This document shows positions 1-10,870 of a DNA stretch of 20,683 nt, piece by piece. The stretch spans positions 1 through 20,683 of the forward strand of contig LUCW03001794.1 in assembly GCA_001586965.3 (NCBI GenBank), read 5' to 3'. A program made the position numbers and the translations under genes. The stretch comes from Sphaeroforma sirkka. Its lineage: Eukaryota > Opisthokonta > Ichthyosporea > Ichthyophonida. Below the pieces are notes generated by a model. The model saw nothing but the letters and a program-made list of their open reading frames with translations, ran no database searches and was not told the DNA's origin. Within the stretch, counting starts at the first letter, position 1. Each line of letters opens with the position of its first letter.

Positions 1-30
1 TGTGGTGCCTTTATGCAGGTGTGTGGTTGT

Positions 31-90
31 GGTGCCTTTTATACAGGTGTATGGTTGTGTGGTGTGTACAGGGTGTGGTGTGGTGCCTTG
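31..90 (+). repeat. Divergent units near left edge
   Basis: Two to three units here are badly disturbed. TTTTATACAGG replaces the usual TTGTATGCAGG, GTGTATGG interrupts the GT run, and GTGTACAGGGTGTGG precedes a return to normal units at about 84. The material is still clearly derived from the 28-bp unit. This is one of the more diverged spots in the window. Confidence 0.8.
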
Positions 91-300
91 TATGCAGGTG
101 TGTGGTTGTGGTGCCTTGTATGCAGGTGTGTGGCTGTGGTGCCTTGTATGCAGGTGTGTGGTTGTGGTGCCATGTATGCAGGTGTGTGGTTGTGGTGCCT
201 TGTATGCAGGTGTGTGGTTGTGGTGCCATGTATGCAGGTGTGTGGTTGTGGTTGCCTTGTATGCAGGTGTGTGGTTGTGGTGCCTTGTATGCAGGTGTGT

Positions 301-350
301 GGTTGTGGTTTAGGTGTGTTTGTATGCAGGTGTGTGGTTGTGGTTGTGTG
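301..350 (+). repeat. Divergent units with TTTAGG and duplicated TTGTGG
   Basis: After a normal first half the unit reads GGTTTAGGTGTGTTTGTATG. The next unit has GTGGTTGTGTGCC in place of GTGGTGCC. The TAG at 311-313 is one of the few stop triplets in the window. These look like local degeneration and slippage of repeat units, not an insertion of foreign sequence. Confidence 0.75.
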
Positions 351-1520
351 CCTTGTATGCAGGTGTGTGGTTGTGGTGCCTTGTATGCAGGTGTGTGGTT
401 GTGGTGCCTTGTATGCAGGTGTGTGGTTGTGGTGCCTTGTATGCAGGTGTGTGGTTGTGGTGCCTTGTATGCAGGTGTGTGGATTTGTGGTGCCTTTATG
501 CAGGTGTGTGGTTGTGGTGCCTTGTATGCAGGTGTGTGGTGTGTGGTGCCTTGTATGCAGGTGTGTGGTTGCCTTGTATGCAGGTGTGTGGTTGTGGTGC
601 CTTGTATGCAGGTGTGTGGTTGTGGTGCCTTGTATGCAGGTGTGTGGTTGTGGTGCCTTGTATGCAGGTGTGTGGTTGTGGTGCCCTTGTATGCAGGTGT
701 GTGGTTGTGGTGCCTTGTATGCAGGGTGTGGTGTGGTTGTGGTGCCTTGTATGCAGTACAGGTGTGTGGTTGTGGTGCCTTGTATGCAGGTGTGTGGTTG
801 TGGTGCCTTGTATGCAGGTGTGTGGTTGTGGTGCCTTGTATGCAGGTGTGTGGTTGTGGTGCCTTGTATGCAGGTGTGTGGTTGTGGTGCCTTGTATGCA
901 GGTAGCAATGTGGTTGTGGTGCCTTGTATGCAGGTGTGTGGTTGTGGTGCCTTGTATGCAGGTGTGTGGTTGTGGTGCCTTTGTATGCAGGTGTGTGGTT
1001 GTGGTGCCTTGTATGCAGGTGTGTGGTTGTGGTGCCTTGTATGCAGGTGTGTGGTTGTGGTGCCTTTTATGCAGGTGTGTGGTTTGTGGTGCCTTTGTAT
1101 GCAGGTGTGTGGTTGTGGTGCCTTGTATGCAGGTGTGTGGTTGTGTGGTGCCTTGTATGCAGGTGTGTGGTTGTGGTGCCTTGTATGCAGGTGTGTGGTT
1201 GTGGTGCCTTGTATGCAGGTGTGTGGTTGTGGTGCCTTGTATACAGGTGTGTGTGGTTGTGGTGCCTTTGTATGCAGGTGTGTGGTTGTGGTGCCTTGTA
1301 TGCAGGTGTGTGGTTGTGGTGCCTTGTATGCAGGTGTGTGGTTGTGGTGCCTTGTATGCAGGTGTGTGGTTGTGGTGCCTTGTATGCAGGTGTGTGGTTT
1401 GTGGTGCCTTGTATGCAGGTGTGTGGTTGTGGTGCCTTGTATGCAGGTGTGTGTTGTTGTGGTGCCTTGTATACAGGTGTGTGGTTGTGGTGCCTTGTAT
1501 GCAGGTGTGTGGTTGTGGTG

Positions 1521-1584
1521 CCTTTTGTATGCAGGGTGTGTGTGGTTGTGTATGCAGATTAATGTGTTGTGCAGTGTGTGCAGG
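1521..1584 (+). repeat. Most diverged patch of the left third
   Basis: CCTTTTGTATGCAGGG is followed by a GT-expanded unit that goes straight from TTGTG to TATGCAG. Next comes ATTAATGTGTTGTGCAG and then TGTGTGCAGG, after which normal units resume. The ATTAATG segment at about 1558-1564 does not match any part of the consensus, and it is one of the very few A/T-rich spots. It may mark an old junction between two array segments, or a stretch no longer corrected by unequal exchange. A sequencing or assembly junction is also possible. Confidence 0.75.
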
Positions 1585-2357
1585 TGTGTGGTTGTGGTGC
1601 CTTGTATGCAGGTGTGTGGTTGTGGTGCCTTGTATGCAGGTGTGTGGTTGTGGTGCCTTGTATGCAGGTGTGTGGTTGTGGTGCCATGTATGCAGGTGTG
1701 TGGTTGTGGTGCCTTGTATGCAGGTGTGTGGTTGTGGTGCCTTGTATACAGGTGTGTGGTTGTGTGTATGCAGGTGTGTGGTTGTGGTGCCTTGTATGCA
1801 GGTGTGTGGTTGTGGTGCCTTGTATGCAGTGTGTGGTTGTGTGGTGCCTTGTATGCAGGTGTGTGGTTGTGGTGCCTTGTATGCAGGTGTGTGGTTGTGG
1901 TGCCTTTGTATGCAGGTGTGTGGTTGTGGTGCCTTGTATGCAGGTGGTGTTGTGGTGCCATGTATGCAGGTGTGTGGTTGTGGTGCCTTGTATGCAGGTG
2001 TGTGGTTGTGGTGCCTTGTATGCAGGTGTGTGGTTGTGGTGCCTTGTATGCAGGTGTGTGGTTGTGGTGCCTTGTATGCAGGTGTGTGGTTGTGGTGCCC
2101 TTGTATGCAGGTGTGTGGTTGTGGTGCCTTGTATGCAGGTGTGTGGTTGTGGTGCCTTTGTATGCAGGGTGTGTGGTTGTGGTGCCTTGTATGCAGGTGT
2201 GTGGTTGTGGTGCCATGTATGCAGGTGTGTGGTTGTTTGTGCCTTGTATGCAGGTGTGTGGTTGTGGTGCCTTGTATGCAGGTGTGTGGTTGTGGTGCCT
2301 TGTATGCAGGTGTGTGGTTGTGGTGCCTTGTATGCAGGTGTGTGGTTGTGGTGCCTT

Positions 2358-2426
2358 GTAATATGCAGGTGTGTGGTTGTGGTGCCTTGTATGCAGGTGT
2401 GTGGTTGTTGAATGCCTTGTATACAG
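2358..2426 (+). repeat. Two neighbouring variant units (TAATATGCAGG and TTGAATGCC)
   Basis: One unit ends TTGTAATATGCAGG, with AT or TA inserted. The second unit after it reads GGTTGTTGAATGCC in place of GGTTGTGGTGCC. A related TTGTGAATTGCC occurs near the right edge at about 20557-20568. Flanking units are regular. Confidence 0.7.
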
Positions 2427-3440
2427 GTGTGTGGTTGTGGTGCCTTGTATGCAGGTGTGTGTGGTTGTGGTGCCTTGTATGCAGGTGTGTGGTTGTGGTG
2501 CCTTGTATGCAGGTGTGTGGTTGTGGTGCCTTGTATGCAGGTGTGTGTGTGTGCCTTGTATGCAGGTGTGTGGTTGTGGTGCCTTGTATGCAGGTGTGTG
2601 GTTGTGGTGCCTTGTATGCAGGTGTGTGGTTGTGGTGCCTTGTATGCAGGTGTGTGGTTGTGGTGCCTTGTATGCAGGTGTGTGGTTGTGGTGCCATGTA
2701 TGCAGGTGTGTGGTTGTGGTGCCTTTGTATGCAGGGTGTGTGGTTGTGGTGCCTTGTATGCAGGTGTGTGGTTGTGGTGCCTTGTATGCAGGTGTGTGGT
2801 TGTGTGGTGCCTTGTATGCAGGTGTGTGGTTGTGGTGCCTTGTATGCACAGGTGTGTGGTTGTGGTGCCTTGTATGCAGGTGTGTGGTTGTGGTGCCTTG
2901 TATGCAGGTGTGTGGTTGTGGTGCCTTGTATGCAGGTGTGTGTGGTTGTGTGCCTTGTATGCAGGTGTGTATGTGGTGCCTTGTATGCAGGTGTGTGGTT
3001 GTGGTGCCTTGTATGCAGGTGTGTGGTTGTGGTGCCTTGTATGCAGGTGTGTGGTTGTGGTGCCTTGTATGCAGGTGTGTGGTTGTGGTGCCTTGTATGC
3101 AGGTGTGTGGTTGTGGTGCCTTGTATGCAGGTGTGTGGTTGTGGTGCCTTTGTATGCAGGTGTGTGGTTGTGGTGCCTTGTATGCAGGGTGTGTGGTTGT
3201 GGTGCCTTGTATGCAGGTGTGTGGTTGTGGTGCCTTGTATGCAGGTGTGTGGTTGTGGTGCCTTGTATGCAGGTGTGTGGTTGTGGTGCCTTGTATGCAG
3301 GTGTGTGGTTGTGGTGCCTTGTATGCAGGTGTGTGGTTGTGGTGCCCTTGTATGCAGGTGTGTGGTTTGTGGTGCCTTTGTATGCAGGTGTGTGGTTGTG
3401 GTGCCTTGTATGCAGGTGTGTGGTTGTGGTGCCTTTGTAT

Positions 3441-3890
3441 GCAGGTGTGTGGTTGTGGTGCCTTGTATGCAGGTGTGTGGTTGTGGTGCCTTGTATGCAG
3501 GTGTGTGGTTGTGGTGCCTTGTATGCAGGTGTGTGGTTGTGGTGCCTTGTATGCAGGTGTGTGGTTGTGGTGCCTTGTATGCAGGTGTGTGGTTGTGGTG
3601 CCTTGTATGCAGGTGTGTGGTTGTGGTGCCTTGTATGCAGGTGTGTGGTTGTGGTGCCTTGTATGCAGGTGTGTGGTTGTGGTGCCTTGTATGCAGGTGT
3701 GTGGTTGTGGTGCCTTGTATGCAGGTGTGTGGTTGTGGTGCCTTGTATGCAGGTGTGTGGTTGTGGTGCCTTGTATGCAGGTGTGTGGTTGTGGTGCCTT
3801 GTATGCAGGTGTGTGGTTGTGGTGCCTTGTATGCAGGTGTGTGGTTGTGGTGCCTTGTATGCAGGTGTGTGGTTGTGGTGCCTTGTATGC
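3441..3890 (+). repeat. Homogeneous block: 16 consecutive consensus units
   Basis: From the GCAGG at 3441 to the GC at 3889-3890 the sequence keeps exact 28-bp phase through 16 units, with no variant seen by eye. It is bounded on the left by a CCTTTGTAT variant and on the right by a GCATGCAGG microduplication. Such a run shows recent homogenisation. It also shows that the clean unit, rather than the indel-bearing forms, is the true consensus. Confidence 0.85.
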
Positions 3891-3959
3891 ATGCAGGTGT
3901 GTGGTTGTGGTGCCTTGTATGCAGGTGTGTGGTTGTGGTGCCTTGTATGCAGGTGTGTG

Positions 3960-4245
3960 GTTGTGGTGCCTTTTATGCAGGTGTGTGGTTGTGGTGCCAT
4001 GTATGCAGGTGTGTGGTTGTGGTGCCTTGTATGCAGGTGTGTGGTTGTGGTGCCTTGTATGCAGGTGTGTGGTTGTGTTGTGGTGCTTTTATGCAGGTGT
4101 GTGGTTGTGGTGCCATGTATGCAGGTGTGTGGTTGTGGTGCCATGTATGCAGGTGTGTGGTTGTGGTGCCTTTATGCAGGTGTGTGGTTGTGGTGCCATG
4201 TATGCAGGTGTGTGGTGTGTGGTTGTGGTGCCTTTTATGCAGGTG
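3960..4245 (+). repeat. Cluster of linked variant units (TTTTATGCA and CCATGTATGCA)
   Basis: This stretch is unusually rich in two unit variants. CCTTTTATGCA or CTTTATGCA appears at about 3970, 4085, 4168 and 4230. CCATGTATGCA appears at about 3998, 4112, 4140 and 4197. They tend to occur as neighbours, a TTTTATG unit followed by a CCATG unit. Two units also carry expansions of the TGTG part (GTTGTGTTGTGGTGC near 4075 and GTGTGTGGTGTGTGGTTG near 4210). The pattern suggests local duplication of a two-to-four-unit block. Confidence 0.7.
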
Positions 4246-4311
4246 TGTGGTTGTGGTGCCTTGTATGCAGGTGTGTGGTTGTGGTGCCTTGTATGCAGGT
4301 GTGTGGTTTGT

Positions 4312-4949
4312 GGTGCCTTGTATGCAGGTGTGTGGTTGTGGTGCCTTGTATGCAGGTGTGTGGTTGTGGTGCCTTGTATGCAGGTGTGTGGTTGTGGTGC
4401 CTTGTATGCAGGTGTGTGGTTGTGGTGCCTTGTATGCAGGTGTGTGGTTGTGGTGCCTTGTATGCAGGTGTGTGGTTGTGGTGCCTTGTATGCAGGTGTG
4501 TGGTTGTGGTGCCTTGTATGCAGGTGTGTGGTTGTGGTGCCTTGTATGCAGGTGTGTGGTTGTGGTGCCTTGTATGCAGGTGTGTGGTTGTGGTGCCTTG
4601 TATGCAGGTGTGTGGTTGTGGTGCCTTGTATGCAGGTGTGTGGTTGTGGTGCCTTGTATGCAGGTGTGTGGTTGTGGTGCCTTGTATGCAGGTGTGTGGT
4701 TGTGGTGCCTTGTATGCAGGTGTGTGGTTGTGGTGCCTTGTATGCAGGTGTGTGGTTGTGGTGCCTTGTATACAGGTGTGTGGTTGTGGTGCCTTGTATG
4801 CAGGTGTGTGGTTGTGGTGCCTTGTATGCAGGTGTGTGGTTGTGGTGCCTTGTATGCAGGTGTGTGGTTGTGGTGCCTTGTATGCAGGTGTGTGGTTGTG
4901 GTGCCTTGTATGCAGGTGTGTGGTTGTGGTGCCTTGTATGCAGGTGTGT
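4312..4949 (+). repeat. Homogeneous block: about 22 consensus units with one substitution
   Basis: GCAGG landmarks fall at 4324 + 28n through 4940 without a phase slip. The only difference noticed is TATACAGG in place of TATGCAGG at 4772. The block begins just after a GGTTTGTGG variant (about 4306) and ends at a unit with an extra GT (about 4950). It is the longest nearly perfect run in the window. Confidence 0.85.
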
Positions 4950-5190
4950 GTGGTTGTGGTGCCTTGTATGCAGGTGTGTGGTTGTGGTGCCTTGTATGCA
5001 GGGTGTGTGGTTGTGGTGCCTTGTATGCAGGTGTGTGGTGTGGTGCCTTTTGTATGCAGGTGTGTGGTTGTGGTGCCTTGTATGCAGGTGTGTGGTTGTG
5101 GTGCCTTGTATGCAGGTGTGTGGTTGTGGTGCCTTGTATGCAGGTGTGTGGTTGTGGTGCCTTGTATGCAGGTGTGTGGTTGTGGTGCCT

Positions 5191-5230
5191 TGTATACATG
5201 CAGGTGTGTGGAAGTTTGTTGTGTTGCCTT
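5191..5230 (+). repeat. Divergent unit with GGAAGTTTGTTGTGTTGCC
   Basis: TATACATGCAGG is followed by GTGTGTGGAAGTTTGTTGTG and then TTGCC. The GGAAG segment is absent from the consensus and was seen only here. The flanking units are regular, and the unit immediately before the downstream repeats also lacks a C (GTGCTTTTG near 5251). Confidence 0.7.
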
Positions 5231-7450
5231 GTATGCAGGTGTGTGGTTGTGGTGCTTTTGTATGCAGGTGTGTGGTTGTGGTGCCTTGTATGCAGGTGTG
5301 TGGTTGTGGTGCCTTGTATGCAGGTGTGTGGTTGTGGTGCCTTGTATGCAGGTGTGTGGTTGTGGTGCCTTGTATGCAGGTGTGTGGTTGTGGTGCCTTG
5401 TATGCAGGTGTGTGGGTGGTGCCTTGTATGCAGGTGTGTGGTTGTGGTGCCTTGTATGCAGGTGTGTGGTTGTGGTGCCTTGTATGCAGGTGTGTGGTTG
5501 TGGTGCCTTGTATGCAGGTGTGTGGTTGTGGTGCCTTGTATGCAGGTGTGTGGTTGTGGTGCCATGTATGCAGGTGTGTGGTTGTGGTGCCTTGTATGCA
5601 GGTGTGTGGTTGTGGTGCCTTTGTATGCAGGTGTGTGGTTGTGGTGCCTTGTATGCAGGTGTGTGGTTTGTGGTGCCTTGTATGCAGGTGTGTGGTTGTG
5701 GTGCCTTGTATGCAGGTGTGTGGTTGTGGTGCCTTGTATGCAGGTGTGTGGTTTGTGGTGCCTTGTATGCAGGTGTGTGGTTGTGGTGCCTTTGTATGCA
5801 GGTGTGTGGTTGTGGTGCCTTGTATGCAGGTGTGTGGTTGTGGTGCCTTGTATGCAGGTGTGTGCAGGTGTGTGGTTGTGGTGCCTTGTATGCAGGTGTG
5901 TGGTTGTGGTGCCTTGTATGCAGGTGTGTGGTTGTGGTGCCTTGTATGCAGGTGTGTGGTTGTGGTGCCTTGTATGCAGGTGTGTGGTTGTGGTGCCTTG
6001 TATGCAGGTGTGTGTGGTTGTGGTGCCTTGTATGCAGGTGTGTGGTTGTGGTGCCTTGTATGCAGGTGTGTGGTTGTGGTGCCTTGTATGCCTGTGGTGT
6101 GTATGCAGGTGTGTGGTTGTGGTGCCTTGTATGCAGGTGTGTGGTTGTGTGGTGCCTTGTATGCAGGTGTGTGGTTGTGGTGCCTTGTATGCAGGTGTGT
6201 GGTTGTGGTGCCTTGTATACAGGTGTGTGGTTGTGGTGCCTTGTATGCAGGTGTGTGGTGGTTGTGGTGCCTTGTATGCAGGTGTGTGGTTGTGGTGCCT
6301 TGTATGCAGGTGTGTGGTTGTGGTGCCTTGTATGCAGGTGTGTGGTTGTGGTGCCTTGTATGCAGGTGTGTGGTTGTGGTGCCTTGTATGCATGCAGTGT
6401 GTGGTGCCTTGTATGCAGGTGTGTGGTTGTGGTGCCTTGTATGCAGGTGTGTGGTTGTGGTGCCTTGTATGCAGGGTGTGTGGTTGTGGTGCCTTGTATG
6501 CAGGTGTGTGGTTGTGGTGCCTTGTATGCAGGTGTGTGTTGTTGTGGTGCCTTGTATGCAGGTGTGTGGTTGTGTGGTGCCTTGTATGCAGGTGTGTGGT
6601 TGTGGTGCCTTGTATACAGGTGTGTGGTTGTGGTGCCTTGTATGCAGGTGTGTGGTTGTGGTGCCTTGTATGCAGGTGTGTGGTTGTGGTGCCTTGTATG
6701 CAGGTGTGTGGTTGTGGTGCCTTGTATGCAGGTGTGTGGTTGTGGTGCCTTGTATGCAGGTGTGTGGTTGTGGTGCCTTGTATGCAGGTGTGTGGTTGTG
6801 GTGCCTTGTATGCAGGTGTGTGGTTGTGGCCTTTATGCAGGTGTGTGGTTGTGGTGCCTTGTATGCAGGTGTGTGGTTGTGGTGCCTTGTATGCAGGTGT
6901 GTGGTTGTGGTGCCTTGTATGCAGTGTGTGTGGTTGTGTGCCTTTGTATGCAGGTGTGTGGTTGTGGTGCCATGTATGCAGGTGTGTGGTTGTGGTGCCT
7001 TGTATGCAGGTGTGTGGTTGTGGTGCCTTGTATGCAGGTGTGTGGTTGTGGTGCCTTGTATGCAGGTGTGTGGTTGTGGTGCCTTGTATGCAGGTGTGTG
7101 GTTGTGGTGCCTTGTATGCAGGTGTGTGGTTGTGGTGCCTTGTATGCAGGTGTGTGTGGTTGTGGTGCCTTGTATGCAGGTGTGTGGTTGTGGTGCCTTG
7201 TATGCAGGTGTGTGGTTGTGGTGCCTTGTATGCAGGTGTGTGGTTGTGGTGCCTTGTATGCAGGTGTGTGTGGTTGTGGTGCCTTGTATGCAGGTGTGTG
7301 GTTGTGGTGCCTTGTATGCAGGTGTGTGGTTGTGGTGCCTTGTATGCAGGTGTGTGGTTGTGGTGCCTTGTATGCAGGTGTGTGGTTGTGGTGCCTTGTA
7401 TGCAGGTGTGTGGTTGTGGTGCCTTGTATGCAGGGTGTGTGGTTGTGGTG

Positions 7451-7544
7451 CCTTGTATAGGTGCAGGTTGTGGTGTATGCAGGTGTGTGGTTGTGGTGCC
7501 TTGTATGCAGGTGTGTGTGGTTGTGGTGCCTTTATGTATGCAGG
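7451..7544 (+). repeat. Divergent and shuffled units
   Basis: TTGTATAGGTGCAGGTTGTGG, with a TAG at about 7458-7460, leads directly to TGTATGCAGG with the GCCT segment missing. Two units later CCTTTATGTATGCAGG carries a TATG microduplication. All pieces derive from the 28-bp unit, rearranged at short shared words (GTGG, TATGCAGG). Confidence 0.7.
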
Positions 7545-9420
7545 TGTGTGGTTGTGGTGCCTTGTATGCAGGTGTGTGGTTGTGGTGCCTTGTATGCAGG
7601 TGTGTGGTTGTGGTGCCTTGTATGCAGGTGTGTGGTTGTGGTGCCTTGTATGCAGGTGTGTGGTTGTGGTGCCTTGTATGCAGGTGTGTGGTTGTGGTGC
7701 CTTGTATACAGGTGTGTGGTTGTGGTGCCTTGTATGCAGGTGTGTGGTTGTGGTGCCTTGTATGCAGGTGTGTGGTTGTGGTGCCTTGTATGCAGGTGTG
7801 TGGTTGTGTGGTTGTGGTGCCATGTATGCAGTGTGTGTGGTTGTGGTGCCTTGTATGCAGGTGTGTGGTTGTGGTGCCTTGTATGCAGGTGTGTGGTTGT
7901 GGTGCCTTGTATGCAGGTGTGTGGTTGTGGTGCCTTGTATGCAGGTGTGTGGTTGTGGTGCCTTGTATGCAGGTGTGTGGTTGTGGTGCCTTGTATGCAG
8001 GTGTGTGGTTGTGGTGCCTTGTATGCAGGTGTGTGGTTGTGGTGCCTTGTATGCAGGTGTGTGGTTGTGGTGCCTTGTATGCAGGTGTGTGGTTTGTGGT
8101 GCCTTGTATGTATGCAGGTGTGTGGTTGTGGTGCCTTTGTATGCAGGTGTGTGGTTGTGGTGCCATGTATGCAGGTGTGTGGTTGTGTGGTGCCTTGTAT
8201 GCAGGTGTGTGGTTGTGGTGCCTTGTATGCAGGTGTGTGGTTGTGTGTTGTGGTTGTGGTGCCTTGTATGCAGGTGTGTGGTTGTGGTGCCATGTATGCA
8301 GGTGTGTGGTTGTGGTGCCTTGTATGCAGGTGTGTGGTTGTGGTGCCTTGTATGCAGGTGTGTGGTTGTGGTGCCTTGTATGCAGGTGTGTGGTTGTGGT
8401 GCCTTGTATGCAGGTGTGTGGTTGTGGTGCCTTGTATGCAAGGTGTGTGTTGTGGTGCCTTGTATGCAGGTGTGTGTGGTTGTGGTGCCTTGTATGCAGG
8501 TGTGTGGTTGTGGTGCCTTGTATGCAGGTGTGTGGTTGTGGTGCCATGTATGCAGGTGTGTGGTTGTGGTGCCTTGTATGCAGGTGTGTGGTTGTGGTGC
8601 CTTGTATGCAGGTGTGTGGTTGTGGTGCCTTGTATGCAGGTGTGTGGTTGTGGTGCCTTGTATGCAGGTGTGTGGTTGTGGTGCCTTGTATGCAGGTGTG
8701 TGGTTGTGGTGCCTTGTATGCAGGTGTGTGGTTGTGGTGCCTTGTATGCAGGTGTGTGGTTGTGGTGCCTTGTATGCAGGTGTGTGGTGTGTGGTGCCTT
8801 GTATGCAGGTGTGTGGTTGTGGTGCCTTGTATGCAGGTGTGTGGTTGTGGTGCCTTGTATGCAGGTGTGTGTGGTTGTGGTGCCTTGTATGCAGGTGTGT
8901 GGTTGTGGTGCCTTGTATGCAGGTGTGTGGTTGTGGTGGTTGTATGCAGGTGTGTGGTTGTGGTGCCTTGTATGCAGGTGTGTGGTTGTGGTGCCTTGTA
9001 TGCAGGTGTGTGGTTGTGGTGCCTTGTATGCAGGTGTGTGGTTGTGGTGTATGCAGGTGTGTGGTTGTGGTGCCTTGTGTGGTGTGTGGTTGTGGTGCCT
9101 TGTATGCAGGTGTGTGGTTGTGGTGCCTTGTATGCAGGTGTGTGGTTGTGGTGCCTTGTATGCAGGTGTGTGGTTGTGGTGCCTTGTATGCAAGGTGTGT
9201 GTTGTGGTTGTGGTGCCTTGTATGCAGGTGTGTGGTTGTGGTGCCTTGTATGCAGGTGTGTGGTTGTGTTGTTGTGCCTTGTATGCAGGTGTGTGGTTGT
9301 GGTGCTTTGTATGCAGGTGTGTGTGGTTGTGGTGCCTTGTATGCAGGTGTGTGGTTGTGGTGCCTTGTATGCAGGTGTGTGGTTGTGGTGCCTTGTATGC
9401 AGGTGTGTGGGTTGTGGTGC

Positions 9421-9480
9421 CTTGTATACAGGTGTGTGGTTGTGGTTGTGGTGCCTTGTGGTTGTGGTGCCTATGTATGC
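9421..9480 (+). repeat. Hexamer-expanded and rearranged units
   Basis: A TATACAGG unit is followed by GTGTGGTTGTGGTTGTGGTG, which has three TTGTGG/TGTGGT words in a row where two are normal. It then reads CCTTGTGGTTGTGG, which lacks the TATGCAGG part, and finally CCTATGTATGCAGG. This is a clear example of slippage on the TGTGGT hexamer. Confidence 0.75.
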
Positions 9481-10600
9481 AGGTGTGTGGTTGTGGTGCC
9501 TTGTATGCAGGTGTGTGGTTGTGGTGCCTTGTATGCAGGTGTGTGGTTGTGGTGCCTTGTATGCAGGTGTGTGGTTGTGGTGCCTTGTATGCAGGGTGTG
9601 TGGTTGTGGTGCCTTGTATGCAGGTGTGTGGTTGTGGTGCCTTGTATGCAGGTGTGTGGTTGTGGTGCCTTGTATGCAGGTGTGTGGTTGTGGTGCCTTG
9701 TATGCAGGTGTGTGGTTGTGGTGGTTGTATGCAGGTGTGTGGTTGTGGTGCCTTGTATGCAGGTGTGTGGTTGTGGTGCCTTGTATGCAGGTGTGTGGTT
9801 GCAGGTGTGTGGTTGTGGTGCCTTGTATGCAGGTGTGTGGTTGTGGTGCCTTGTATGCAGGTGTGTGGTTGTGGTGCCTTGTATGCAGGTGTGTGGTTGT
9901 GGTGCCTTGTATGCAGGGTGTGTGGTTGTGGTGCCCTTGTATGCAGGTGTGTGGTTTGTGGTGCCTTGTATGCAGGTGTGTGGTTGTGGTGCCATGTATG
10001 CAGGTGTGTGGTTGTGGTGCCTTGTATGCAGGTGTGTGGTTGTGGTGCCTTGTATGCAGGTGTGTGGTTGTGGTGCCTTGTATGCAGGTGTGTGGTTGTG
10101 GTGCCTTGTATGCAGGTGTGTGGTTGTGGTGCCTTGTATGCAGGTGTGTGGTTGTGTGTGCCTTGTATGCAGGTGTGTGGTTGTGGTGCCTTGTATGCAG
10201 GTGTGTGGTGGTGTGGTGCCTTGTATGCAGGTGTGTGGTTGTGGTGCCATGTATGCAGGTGTGTGGTTGTGGTGCCTTGTATGCAGGTGTGTGGTTGTGT
10301 GCCTGGTATGCAGGTGTGTGGTTGTGGTGCCTTGTATGCAGGTGTGTGGTTGTGGTGCCTTGTATGCAGGGTGTGTGGTTGTGGTGCCTTGTATGCAGGT
10401 GTGTGGTTGTGGTGCCTTGTATGCAGGTGTGTGGTTGTGGTGCCTTGTATGCAGGTGTGTGGTTGTGGTGCCTTGTATGCAGGTGTGTGGTTGTGGTGCC
10501 TTGTATGCAGGTGTGTGGTTGTGGTGCCTATGTATGCAGGTGTGTGGTTGTGGTGCCTTGTATGCAGGTGTGTGGTTGTGGTGCCTTGTATGCAGGTGTG

Positions 10601-10642
10601 TGGTTGTGGTATGTGGTGTGCCTTGTATGCCAGGTATGCAGG
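10601..10642 (+). repeat. Divergent units (GGTATGTGGTGTGCC, TATGCCAGGTATGCAGG)
   Basis: GGTTGTGGTATGTGGTGTGCC is followed by TTGTATGCCAGGTATGCAGG. The GGTATGTGGTGTGCC form recurs at about 15124-15138 without the second change, so the variant exists at two widely separated places. Confidence 0.7.
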
Positions 10643-10840
10643 TGTGTGGTTGTGGTGCCATGTATGCAGGTGTGTGGTTGTGGTGCCTTGTATGCAGGTG
10701 TGTGGTTGTGGTGCCTTGTATGCAGGTGTGTGGTTGTGGTGCCTTGTATGCAGGTGTGTGGTTGTGGTGCCTTGTATGCAGCAGGTGTGTGGTTGTGGTG
10801 CCTTGTATGCAGGTGTGTGGTTGTGGTGCCTTGTATGCAG

Positions 10841-10870
10841 GTGTGTGTGTTGCCTTACCCAGTGGTTGTG
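10841..10870 (+). repeat. Divergent unit containing TTGCCTTACCCAGTGG
   Basis: A GT-expanded start (GTGTGTGTGTTGCC) leads to TTACCCAGTGGTTGTGG. The ACCCAG word has the only run of three C joined to A that I noticed, and it does not arise from the consensus by a simple slip. The unit resumes normally at about 10862. Confidence 0.7.

Noticed and set aside
3881-3900. GTATGCATGCAGG palindrome as a recombination or binding site
   Set aside because: It is a 4-bp microduplication of ATGC, also seen near 6390, and is best explained by slippage.
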